NCBI RefSeq assembly: GCF_001697225.1
Contig: NZ_CP014671.1
Location: 310,001 to 374,000, forward strand
From: Immundisolibacter cernigliae
Lineage (GTDB): Bacteria; Pseudomonadota; Gammaproteobacteria; Immundisolibacterales; Immundisolibacteraceae
DNA: 64,000 nucleotides
Direction: 5' to 3'
Position numbers and translations under genes: made by a program. Positions 56,754 to 64,000 of the stretch are shown here, one piece after another. The notes below the pieces were generated by a model. The model worked only from the letters and a program-made list of their open reading frames with translations, had not been told where the DNA came from and made no database searches. Positions within the stretch are counted from its first letter, which is position 1; each line of letters begins with the position of its first letter.

Positions 56754-57785
56754 TCAATCCGCACGCCAGCGGAAAATGCGCGCGCCGATGGCCAGAAACA
56801 CCACGGTCATGGCGCTCAGGGCGGCGATCTGCGGCGCCACCTCGCGCAGCCCGGCGCCGTCCAGCATGATGGCCCGCGCCGCGCCCACCAGATGCGTCAG
56901 CGGAAATACGTCCGCCAGCTGCTGCAACCACGGCTGGCTGCCTTCCATCGAAAACCACACGCCCGACAGCAGCATCATCGGCCAGGACAGAAAGTTCAGG
57001 ATGCCGCCGGCCAGTTCCTCGCTGGTCACGAAAGCCGCCACCACGAAGCCCATTGCAATCATCGCCAGCGCGCCCAGCGTGGTGACCAGCGCCAGCAGGG
57101 CGTGCGAGCCCTCCATGCGAAAGCCGATCACCCAGTCGGTGCCCACGTAGACCACCACCGTGATGGCCATGATCAGCAGCAGGCGCGAGGTCAGCTGCGC
57201 CAGGATGAACTCGATCGGCCGCACCGGCGTGGCGTTCAGGCGCTTCAGAAAGCCGCTCTTGCGGTAGCGCACCACCACATAGCCGACGCCCCACAGGCAC
57301 GAGAACATCATGTTCATGCCAAGGATGCCCGGCAGCAGGAAGTCGATGTAGCGGATCGGCTGCCCCGGCACCGCGCCATGCTCCAGCGGCGGGCCGCCGG
57401 CGGCCTTGAGCAGGCGCTCGAGCACGTAACCCTTGGGCGATTCGGGGTTTATCCAGTAGCGCGGCGCAGCGCCCAGATCGAGCAGCATGTCCAGGCGATG
57501 GCGGCCGACCTTGGCCACCGCCGCCTCGCGCTGGTCGGCCGGCAAGGCGTAAAACTCGGCGTAGCGGGTGGCCAGGAACGGGTGGGCGGTCAGCTCCACC
57601 GGCTCACCGGCGCCGATCACCGCCACCTTGAACAGCGGCCGCGGCGGGCCGCCAAAGATGATCGCCAAGCCGGCCACCATCACCAGCGGGAACAGCAGGT
57701 TCCAGCCCAGCGACGCGCGGTCGCGCAGAAACTCCATGTTGCGGGCATGGGTCAGGGCGAGATAACGGCGCAGCACGGCAGGCAC
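56754..57785 (-). CDS. ABC-2-type transporter permease
   Basis: A 343-residue permease with six hydrophobic segments and a large extracytoplasmic loop (about residues 50-160), ending in a conserved [16 protein letters not shown] block typical of ABC-2 exporters for drugs or lipids. The start is probably GTG. It lies eight bases after its ATPase partner. Confidence 0.9.
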   Translation of the reverse strand: MPAVLRRYLALTHARNMEFLRDRASLGWNLLFPLVMVAGLAIIFGGPPRPLFKVAVIGAGEPVELTAHPFLATRYAEFYALPADQREAAVAKVGRHRLDMLLDLGAAPRYWINPESPKGYVLERLLKAAGGPPLEHGAVPGQPIRYIDFLLPGILGMNMMFSCLWGVGYVVVRYRKSGFLKRLNATPVRPIEFILAQLTSRLLLIMAITVVVYVGTDWVIGFRMEGSHALLALVTTLGALAMIAMGFVVAAFVTSEELAGGILNFLSWPMMLLSGVWFSMEGSQPWLQQLADVFPLTHLVGAARAIMLDGAGLREVAPQIAALSAMTVVFLAIGARIFRWRAD

Positions 57786-57793
57786 TCCAGCAG

Positions 57794-58675
57794 TCAGGCG
57801 CGCAGTTCGCGGCCGGTCAGTTCCAGGAACAGGTCCTCGAGCGTGCGCTCGCGGATGCGCAGGTTGCGCAGGCTGGCGCCCGCACTTTCAAGTCCGCGCA
57901 GGGCGGCCGGGATGTCGCGCGTGGACACCTCCCACAGCTCGCCGGCATCCAGCAGCGGCGCGTCGAACTGCGCCGACGGCTGGAAGTCGGCCTTGGGCAG
58001 AGTCAGGATCACGTCCTCGAAATGCGCCGCCAGCAGCGCGGCCGGCGAACCCTGGGCGATGATCCGGCCGCGGTCCATGATGGCGATTTCGTCGCACAGC
58101 ACGTAGGCCTCTTCCATGTAGTGCGTGGTCAGCAGGATGGTCTTGCCCTGCGCCTTGATGTCCTGCACCAGCTTCCAGAAGCTGCGCCGCGCCTGCGGAT
58201 CCAGACCCGTCGTCGGTTCGTCCAGAAACACGATGGACGGGTCGTTCACCAGCGCGATCGCCAGCAGCAGGCGCTGGCGCTGGCCGCCCGACAGCTTGCG
58301 GTTGTCGCGCTCGAGCAGGTCGCGCAACTGGCACAGATCGATCAGCGTCTCAAGATCGGCCTGCTTCGGATACAGGCTGTGAAACAGCACCAGCGTCTCG
58401 CGCACGGTCAGAAAATCCTGCAGCGCGGTCGACTGGAACTGGATGCCCGCCTCGGCCCGGAACTGCGCGCCCTGCCCTTCGCCGCGATACAGCACCTGGC
58501 CGGCGGTCGGCCGGCAGATGCCTTCCATCATCTCCACGGTGGTGGTCTTGCCGGCGCCGTTTGGACCCAGCAGGCCAAAACAGGTGCCGGCGACGACGCT
58601 GAAACTGACGCCCGCCACCGCCTGCACGCCGGGGTATTCCTTGATCAGGTTGCGGACTTCGAGGATGGCGCTCAT
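57794..58675 (-). CDS. ABC transporter ATP-binding protein (ABC-2 exporter)
   Basis: A 293-residue ATPase: Walker A GLLGPNGAGKTTTVEMMEGI, signature KLSGGQRQRLLLAIALV, Walker B SIVFLDEPTTGLD and an H-loop (TTHYMEEA). A C-terminal extension (about 80 residues) is typical of drug-export DrrA-like subunits. ATG at 58675 gives the conserved start SAILEVRNLIKEYPG. Cotranscribed with the permease. Confidence 0.93.
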   Translation of the reverse strand: MSAILEVRNLIKEYPGVQAVAGVSFSVVAGTCFGLLGPNGAGKTTTVEMMEGICRPTAGQVLYRGEGQGAQFRAEAGIQFQSTALQDFLTVRETLVLFHSLYPKQADLETLIDLCQLRDLLERDNRKLSGGQRQRLLLAIALVNDPSIVFLDEPTTGLDPQARRSFWKLVQDIKAQGKTILLTTHYMEEAYVLCDEIAIMDRGRIIAQGSPAALLAAHFEDVILTLPKADFQPSAQFDAPLLDAGELWEVSTRDIPAALRGLESAGASLRNLRIRERTLEDLFLELTGRELRA

Positions 58676-58763
58676 GACGGCCTGGGCGGTGGGGACTGGA
58701 CGGCCCCGCAGGGTGGGTTTAGCGTGTCGGGCGGCCGGATTATCATCCAAAGGAGGATCGCCC

Positions 58764-58961
58764 ATGCCCCAGCCACGCGTGAACGGTGCCCAGACCCTCG
58801 ACGAACTGCGTCGCCAGCACCGCCTGCTGGACGCCGAAATCGACCACGCCGAGACCGGCCCCGGCCAGGCCTCGCCGCAGATAAAGGAACTCAAGCGTCG
58901 GCGTCTGGAACTGCGCGACCAGATCGTGCGCCTGGAGCAGGACGCGACGCGCCAAGCCTAG
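58764..58961 (+). CDS. Small coiled-coil protein (DUF465-like)
   Basis: A 65-residue charged helical protein (ELRRQHRLLDAEIDHAE, then IKELKRRRLELRDQIVRLEQ) like the short YdcH/DUF465 proteins. A perfect aggagg lies eight bases before the ATG, which supports expression. The next gene, a Rieske oxygenase, is 62 bases downstream. Function unknown. Confidence 0.83.
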   Translation: MPQPRVNGAQTLDELRRQHRLLDAEIDHAETGPGQASPQIKELKRRRLELRDQIVRLEQDATRQA

Positions 58962-59023
58962 ACTGTCAGGAGCCCAGCGGGCCACCAAGAGCCCCGCGGC
59001 CATATCCACAGGAGAAACCTCAC

Positions 59024-60367
59024 ATGAACAAACCGGTCGAATTCCAGGCCGCGCCGGCGCCGGCCACCTACCTGCGCGAAGACCCGGTCCACAACCTGTT
59101 CGCAGTCGACCGGCGCATCTTCACCGACCCCGGCCTGTTTGAGCTCGAACTGAAGCACATCTTCGAGGGCAGCTGGCTGTACCTGGCCCACGAGAGCCAG
59201 CTGCCGCGTCCCGGCGACTGGTTCACCACGCACATGGGCCGCCAGCCGGTGGTGCTGATGCGCGGCGCGGATGGGCAGATTCGCGGCTTCATCAACGCCT
59301 GCGCCCACCGTGGCGCGAAGCTGTGCCGCACCGCGCGGGGCAATGCGAAGTTCCTGACCTGTCCCTACCACGGCTGGGTGTACGACACCCAGGGCCGCAA
59401 CGTCGAGGTCAAGGACCACGCCAGCGGTGCCTACCCGCCGGCCTTCGCCGAACGCGCGCGCGATCTGACCGCCCTGCCGCGCCTGGAGAACTACCGCGGC
59501 TTCCTGTTCGGCTCGCTCGGCGCCGACGTGCCGACGCTCAAGGAACACCTCGCCGCCGCCACCGGCGTCATCGACGCGCTGGTCGATCAATCCCCGGACG
59601 GCCTGGAAGTGCTGCGCGGCAGCACCAGCTATACCTTTCGCGGCAACTGGAAAGTCCACGCCGAGAACGGCCTGGACGGCTACCACGTCAGTACCGTGCA
59701 CGCCAATTACATCGGCATGGTCACGCGGCGCGTGACGGAAGGCACCTCCGACCCGGTCAAGTCCATCGCCGACGACCGCATCATGCAGCAGGCCAGCGGC
59801 GCCTATGACCTGGGCAGCGGCCACATCCTGGCCTGGTCGGCCGTGTCGCAGCCGGAAAACCGCCCGCTGGCACGCCAGCGGCCGCGCCTGACGGAGCAAT
59901 TCGGCCCCGCCAAGACCGCCTGGATGATCGACCGCATCCGCAACATGCTGCTGTTTCCGAATGTGTTCCTGATGGACCAGACCTCGACGCAAATCCGCGT
60001 GTTCCGGCCCATCGCCCCGGACCTCACCGAGGTCAAGATCTACTGCCTGGCGCCGCGCGGCGAGACGCCGGCCGCCCGCCAGCTGCGCGTGCGCCAGTTC
60101 GAGGACTTCTTCAACGCCACCGGCATGGCCACACCGGACGACCTGACCGAGTTCGAGGCCAGCCAGGCCGGCTTTGCCGGCGCGCCGAGCACCGGCCCGC
60201 AGGAATACGCCCGCGGTGCCACCCGCGCGCAGCCCGGCGCCGACGCACTCGCCGCCGGCCTGGGCATCCAGCCGGTGCAAAGCAGCCCGAGCTTCCAGGA
60301 TGAGACCCACCTGCCGGCCATCTTCCGCGAATGGCGGCGCCTGTTGACGATGGGTGCCGGCGCCTGA
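59024..60367 (+). CDS. Rieske aromatic-ring-hydroxylating oxygenase, alpha subunit
   Basis: A 447-residue oxygenase of the benzoate/anthranilate-dioxygenase-like group. The Rieske [2Fe-2S] site is CAHRGAKLC to TCPYHGW (C-X-H and C-X2-H); the mononuclear iron site is in ENGLDGYHVSTVHANY (two His), with a C-terminal Asp. No beta subunit, ferredoxin or reductase gene is adjacent, although a ferredoxin exists at 2.7 kb. ATG at 59024 has ggagaaac upstream. Confidence 0.92.
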   Translation: MNKPVEFQAAPAPATYLREDPVHNLFAVDRRIFTDPGLFELELKHIFEGSWLYLAHESQLPRPGDWFTTHMGRQPVVLMRGADGQIRGFINACAHRGAKLCRTARGNAKFLTCPYHGWVYDTQGRNVEVKDHASGAYPPAFAERARDLTALPRLENYRGFLFGSLGADVPTLKEHLAAATGVIDALVDQSPDGLEVLRGSTSYTFRGNWKVHAENGLDGYHVSTVHANYIGMVTRRVTEGTSDPVKSIADDRIMQQASGAYDLGSGHILAWSAVSQPENRPLARQRPRLTEQFGPAKTAWMIDRIRNMLLFPNVFLMDQTSTQIRVFRPIAPDLTEVKIYCLAPRGETPAARQLRVRQFEDFFNATGMATPDDLTEFEASQAGFAGAPSTGPQEYARGATRAQPGADALAAGLGIQPVQSSPSFQDETHLPAIFREWRRLLTMGAGA

Positions 60368-60393
60368 GCGCGGTCGCCGGTTCCCGTTCATCC

Positions 60394-60570
60394 GGGGAAA
60401 CGCCGAAGTATTCAGCGCTTCCCGCAGCGCAGGGAGGCGCTGCCAGAATCGGTGGTTGTAGGAGCCCGGCTTTGCCGGGCGATCATCGCGCAGCGAAGCT
60501 GCGCTCCTGCCGGGTTTTTCCCGCTGGCAGGCGCCGGGGAATCCAGGACGGATTCATTCAGCGCTTCCCC
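60394..60570. repeat. D array split by an A-type REP pair
   Basis: Between the oxygenase and the SDR gene: ggggaaacgccgaagtattc ... ggcgctgccagaatc, then a complete A pair (60457-60510), then ggcaggcgccggggaatcca and a final cattcagcgcttcccc. The outer arms can still pair, so the REP seems to have inserted into a D element. Confidence 0.78.
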
Positions 60571-60608
60571 AGCATTACCGCGGCCGCTCACAACCACAGG
60601 AATCCATA

Positions 60609-61523
60609 ATGCCCGACACGCTCAAGGACAAGGTCATCATCATCACCGGCGGCGGCGGCGCCATCGGCGGCGGCATCGCGCGCCTGGCCGCGGCGCAGGG
60701 GGCGCGGGTGGTTGTCAACGACATCGGCGGTTCGGTCGGCGGCGAGGGCAGCGACCTTGGCCCCGCCCAGCGCACGGTGGACGAGATTCGCGTCGCCGGC
60801 GGCCAGGCGGTGGCCAGCACAGACAGCGTGGCAACCTGGGACGGCGCGCAAGGCATCGTGCAGACGGCGCTGGACGCCTTCGGCCGTGTGGATGGGGTGG
60901 TCAACAACGCCGGCATCCTGCGCGACGGTATCTTTCACAAGATGTCGCCGGACGATTTCACGGCCGTGATCCAGGTGCATTTGTTCGGCTCGTTCTACCT
61001 GAGCCGCGCCGTGGCGCCGCTGTATCGCGAACAGGGCGGCGGCGCCTTCGTGCACATGACCTCCACCTCGGGCCTGATCGGCAACGTCGGCCAGGCCAAC
61101 TACGCAGCGGCCAAGCTGGGCATCGTCGGCCTGTCGAAGTCGATCGCGCTCGACATGCAGCGCTTTGGCGTGCGCAGCAACTGCATCTCGCCGTTCGCCT
61201 GGAGCCGCATGATCGGCGCCATCCCCACCGACACACCCGAGCAGCAGGCACGCGTCGAGCGCCTGAAGCGCATGACGCCGGACAAGATCGCCCCGGTCGC
61301 CGTATTCCTGCTGTCGGACGCCGCCGCCGAGGTCAACGGCCAGATCTTCGCGGTGCGGGCGAACGAGGTATTCCTGATGTCGCAGTCGCGCCCGCTGCGC
61401 TCGATCCACCGCGACGGCGGCTGGACGCCGGAGCAACTGGCCGAACGCCTGCCGGGCGCCTTCCGGGAACAGTTCTACCCGCTGGCTGTGTCGGCCGACG
61501 TGTTCGCCTGGGACCCGATCTGA
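60609..61523 (+). CDS. Short-chain dehydrogenase (3-hydroxyacyl-CoA type)
   Basis: A 304-residue SDR. The cofactor motif is ITGGGGAIGGGIARLAAAQG; NNAGILRDG and the catalytic set (Ser in HMTSTSGL, Tyr-X3-Lys in GQANYAAAKLG) are present. The extended length and the NDIGGSVGGEGSD stretch resemble the dehydrogenase part of peroxisomal multifunctional enzyme 2, acting on 3-hydroxyacyl-CoA. It overlaps the MaoC gene by one base (TGATG). Confidence 0.93.
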   Translation: MPDTLKDKVIIITGGGGAIGGGIARLAAAQGARVVVNDIGGSVGGEGSDLGPAQRTVDEIRVAGGQAVASTDSVATWDGAQGIVQTALDAFGRVDGVVNNAGILRDGIFHKMSPDDFTAVIQVHLFGSFYLSRAVAPLYREQGGGAFVHMTSTSGLIGNVGQANYAAAKLGIVGLSKSIALDMQRFGVRSNCISPFAWSRMIGAIPTDTPEQQARVERLKRMTPDKIAPVAVFLLSDAAAEVNGQIFAVRANEVFLMSQSRPLRSIHRDGGWTPEQLAERLPGAFREQFYPLAVSADVFAWDPI

Positions 61524-62386
61524 TGGCCATCGACTACCGGCGCCTGCTGGACTGGCCGGTGCCGGAGGTGCGCCAGACCTACAGCGTACGCGACAGCCAG
61601 CTGTATGCCCTGGCGGTCGGCCTGGGCGCCGACCCGGTCGATACCCGGCAACTGCCCTTCGTCTACGAACAGAACCCGCAGGCGCTGCCCACGCAGGCGG
61701 TGGTGCTCGGCTACCCCGGCTTCTGGATGAAGGATCCGGCCACCGGCGTCGACTGGGTGCGCCTGGTGCACGCCGAACAGGGCCTGCGCCTGCACCGGCC
61801 GCTGCCGGCCAGTGGCGAGGTGATCGGCCGCACGCGCGTGGTCGGCATCAACGACAAGGGACCGGGCAAGGGCGCCATCGTCTACAGCCAGCGTACGCTG
61901 CACGATGCGGCGAGTGACGCACTGATCGCGACGCTGGACAGCAGCACGTTCTGCCGCGGCGACGGCGGCTGCGGCGGATCCGATGCCCCGCCGATGCGCC
62001 TCGCACCGACCCCGGAACGCGCGCCGGATACCGTCTGCGAACTGCCCACCCTGCCCCAGCAGGCGCTGCTGTACCGCCAGTGCGGCGACTTCAACCCGCT
62101 GCATGCGGACCCGGCCGTGGCGCGCGCCGCCGGTTTCGAGCGGCCGATCCTGCACGGCCTGTGCACCTTTGCCGTGGCCGGCCATGCCCTGCTGCGCACG
62201 CTGTGCGACTACGACCCGGCACGCCTGACGCAACTGCAGGCGCGCTTCTCGGCGCCGGTCTACCCGGGCGAGACGCTGCGTACGGAAATCTGGCACGAGG
62301 CAGAATCCGTCGCCTTTCGCACCCTGGCGGTGGAGCGCAACGTGGTGGTGCTCAGCCACGGCCGGGCGCACATCGAGCGCACCTGA
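61523..62386 (+). CDS. MaoC-family enoyl-CoA hydratase
   Basis: A 287-residue double hot-dog protein like the hydratase-2 part of multifunctional enzyme 2. The catalytic motif is YRQCGDFNPLHADPAVARAA (Asp and His), followed by PILHGLCTFAVAGHAL. The N-terminal half is the non-catalytic hot dog. With the SDR it would perform two steps of (R)-specific beta-oxidation. A strong palindrome downstream ends the transcript. Confidence 0.92.
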   Translation: MAIDYRRLLDWPVPEVRQTYSVRDSQLYALAVGLGADPVDTRQLPFVYEQNPQALPTQAVVLGYPGFWMKDPATGVDWVRLVHAEQGLRLHRPLPASGEVIGRTRVVGINDKGPGKGAIVYSQRTLHDAASDALIATLDSSTFCRGDGGCGGSDAPPMRLAPTPERAPDTVCELPTLPQQALLYRQCGDFNPLHADPAVARAAGFERPILHGLCTFAVAGHALLRTLCDYDPARLTQLQARFSAPVYPGETLRTEIWHEAESVAFRTLAVERNVVVLSHGRAHIERT

Positions 62387-62419
62387 GCCCACGGATCAGC
62401 GGCATCAGAAAACCCACAA

Positions 62420-62453
62420 GTCGCCTTGCGGCAGCGCGCTGCCGCAAGGCGAC
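62420..62453. terminator. Perfect palindrome between convergent maoC and ubiD-like genes
   Basis: A 16-bp stem (gtcgccttgcggcagc paired with gctgccgcaaggcgac) with a two-base loop. It lies 33 bases after the MaoC stop and nine bases after the UbiD stop. No T tract follows, but position and strength suggest a two-way terminator. Confidence 0.75.
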
Positions 62454-62462
62454 GATCAGCGA

Positions 62463-64000
62463 CTAATCCAGCTTGCGGCGCTCCCCGCGCTGCTTCTGGC
62501 CCGTGACGTAGTAATCGCCACGCGCGGCCAGGGCGGCTTCTTCTTCCTCGTCGGCCGACCAGCTGCCCAGGTTGTAGCCAAACCAGGGCTTGCGCAGCTT
62601 CAGTTCCGGCAGGCCCAGTTCCTGCCACAGCGCGATGGCGCCTTCCATGAACTCCTTGCCGGGCAGGGATACCGGCGGGTACGGCCAGTCGCGCGTGGCG
62701 TCGATCAGCAGGCCCGACATGCGCGGCTTCTCGCCGGTCAGGCCACGATTGGCACCCGGCGGGGCGATGGACGGGTCCAGCGCCATCAGCGGGATGTCCA
62801 CTACGCGCACGTCCCGGTGCGGCTGCATGGCGTAGGACAGGGCCCAGTAGATGGCGTTCGGGTCGTGAATGTCGACGTCCTCGTCGACCACGATGGCCAT
62901 CTTGCCGACGAATTTCTTGGACAGGTGGTCCAGGATGCGCGTGGCGTCGTCGTCCTTCTCGCGGCGGATGCGCACCAGGCAGACGCCAAACGAGCCGGAT
63001 GTCTCCGGGAAGTGGACTTCCTGCACGCAATCGAAACCGGCCGCCTTCAGGTAATCGAAACAGGCCGCCGTCCAGCCGATGCCGCGGATCTTGGACGATT
63101 CGCTCGGCGGGAACTGCGACAAAAAGGCCTGATAAATCGGCTTGTTGCGCATGGTAATTGCCGTGACTTCCATGAACCACGAGTAATCCCGCGCCGCCAT
63201 GTAGCCGGGGAACTCGCCGAACGGGCCTTCCATCTCCTGGATGTTGGTCGGCACGAAGCCCTCCACCACGATCTGTGCCTGCGCCGGCACCAGCAGGTCG
63301 TGCGAGACGCACTGCGTCAGTTCGATCGCCTGCCCGGCCAGGCCGCCGGCCACGTCGTACTCGCACACGTCGTTGGGCAGGCGGGTGACGGCAGCGTAGG
63401 AAATGGCCGGCGGCACGCCAATCACGATCGCCGCCGGCATTTTGTCGTGGCCGCGCTCGCGCCACATTTCGATGTGCCGGCGCATGCCGTAACCGGGCGA
63501 GGCCGGGTACACGCCGATGCGGTCCTCGGCCTTGACCATGCCGCGGTAGTTGCCCACGTTGTGCAGGCCGGTGTCCGGATCCTTGCTGATCCAGTGCGAG
63601 GCGGTGGTGTAGGGCGCGTTGTCGAAACCGGGGGTCGAGATCGGGATCGGCAGGCGCGACAGGCAACGCTCTTTCAGGTCATCGCCGCGCAGGATCTGTT
63701 CGTGCACCGGACCGGTGCCGACGATGACCGGCGCGATCGGATGCGCCTGGGCGTGGTCCCAGCGGCGCGGGATTTCCTCGACCGTGCACTGCAGGCCAAG
63801 CGCATAGATGTCCGACGAGCCGGCCATCGCGCACAGCACCAGCGGCATGTCGTACGTGCGGCCCTTGGCGTCGGTGATGTTCTCGAACAGCCAGGCCTTG
63901 CGGTCCTTTTCTTCAAGACCCCGGAACTGCAACCGCACCAGCGGGTGCATCTGCGTGTCCTTGTCGATCGGCCGGCTGATACGCTGCAGCTTGCCGGCCC
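62463..64000 (-). CDS. UbiD-family prenylated-FMN decarboxylase (5' end outside window)
   Basis: At least 512 residues of a UbiD-like decarboxylase or carboxylase that uses prenylated FMN. The frame continues to the window edge (QRISRPIDKDTQ before the first ATG), so the start is missing. Visible are RLQFRGLEEKDRKAWLFE, the FMN-pocket region VVEGFVPTNIQEMEGPFGEF, and IAIVVDEDVDIHDPN-like metal contacts. In aromatic degraders such enzymes work on aromatic or phenolic acids. A UbiX-type flavin prenyltransferase, needed for its cofactor, is not visible. Confidence 0.92.
   Translation of the reverse strand, partial: AGKLQRISRPIDKDTQMHPLVRLQFRGLEEKDRKAWLFENITDAKGRTYDMPLVLCAMAGSSDIYALGLQCTVEEIPRRWDHAQAHPIAPVIVGTGPVHEQILRGDDLKERCLSRLPIPISTPGFDNAPYTTASHWISKDPDTGLHNVGNYRGMVKAEDRIGVYPASPGYGMRRHIEMWRERGHDKMPAAIVIGVPPAISYAAVTRLPNDVCEYDVAGGLAGQAIELTQCVSHDLLVPAQAQIVVEGFVPTNIQEMEGPFGEFPGYMAARDYSWFMEVTAITMRNKPIYQAFLSQFPPSESSKIRGIGWTAACFDYLKAAGFDCVQEVHFPETSGSFGVCLVRIRREKDDDATRILDHLSKKFVGKMAIVVDEDVDIHDPNAIYWALSYAMQPHRDVRVVDIPLMALDPSIAPPGANRGLTGEKPRMSGLLIDATRDWPYPPVSLPGKEFMEGAIALWQELGLPELKLRKPWFGYNLGSWSADEEEEAALAARGDYYVTGQKQRGERRKLD

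Overview
The window is a 64 kb, high-GC chromosomal segment that reads as a gammaproteobacterium. Support for this comes from smc and ligA side by side, type IV pilus minor pilins, a Lap-type (LapB/C/D/G) biofilm module, a Braun-type lipoprotein next to an L,D-transpeptidase, gluQ and unicellular-type queF. The mix of a Rieske oxygenase, a UbiD-family decarboxylase, an SDR/MaoC hydratase pair and a class III CoA transferase would suit an aromatic- or hydrocarbon-degrading soil or sediment species. A relative of Immundisolibacter is one guess, but the sequence alone does not prove it.

Layout. 0-4.2 kb: end of a YheS-like ABC-F gene, then an operon of nitronate-monooxygenase-like protein, ferredoxin and CaiB/BaiF CoA transferase. 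4.3-9.0 kb: a large hybrid histidine kinase and an HD-GYP response regulator that carries a frameshift. 9.2-28.7 kb: housekeeping genes (phosphoribosyltransferase, azoR, Do-type protease, ligA, smc, queF, ppsA, lpp-like, L,D-transpeptidase, GST, serS, two dehydrogenases, PII, gluQ). 28.7-35.3 kb: a repeat-rich island with five toxin-antitoxin operons in both orientations, each alone in an interval bounded by repeats. 35.3-41.8 kb: minor pilin genes; the PilX-like gene is broken by both a frameshift and an IS481-type element, and a divergent pilE-like gene follows. 41.9-45.6 kb: a second repeat-rich stretch with a four-copy tandem array, a ParE-type TA pair, an ATPase remnant cut off at a repeat, a sulfotransferase and a REP-associated tyrosine transposase (RAYT) surrounded by REPs. 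45.6-52.8 kb: LuxR-type regulator, then LapC/LapB type I secretion genes divergent from LapG/LapD. 53-64 kb: peptide deformylase, DMT permease, LLM oxidoreductase, ABC-2 exporter, then the Rieske/SDR/MaoC/UbiD group, which runs off the right edge.

Repeats dominate the non-coding DNA. Names used below: A = REP with head GTAGGAG; B = paired palindrome with head GTGGGAG; C = paired palindrome with head GTGGGCA; E = composite unit of about 261 bp; F = a 36-bp palindromic module, usually the end of E; D = arrays of consecutive hairpins. A, B and C share the pattern GTRGG followed by a stem-loop, which is the layout recognised by RAYT enzymes, and one intact RAYT gene is present. No tRNA, rRNA, CRISPR array, integron integrase or prophage was seen.
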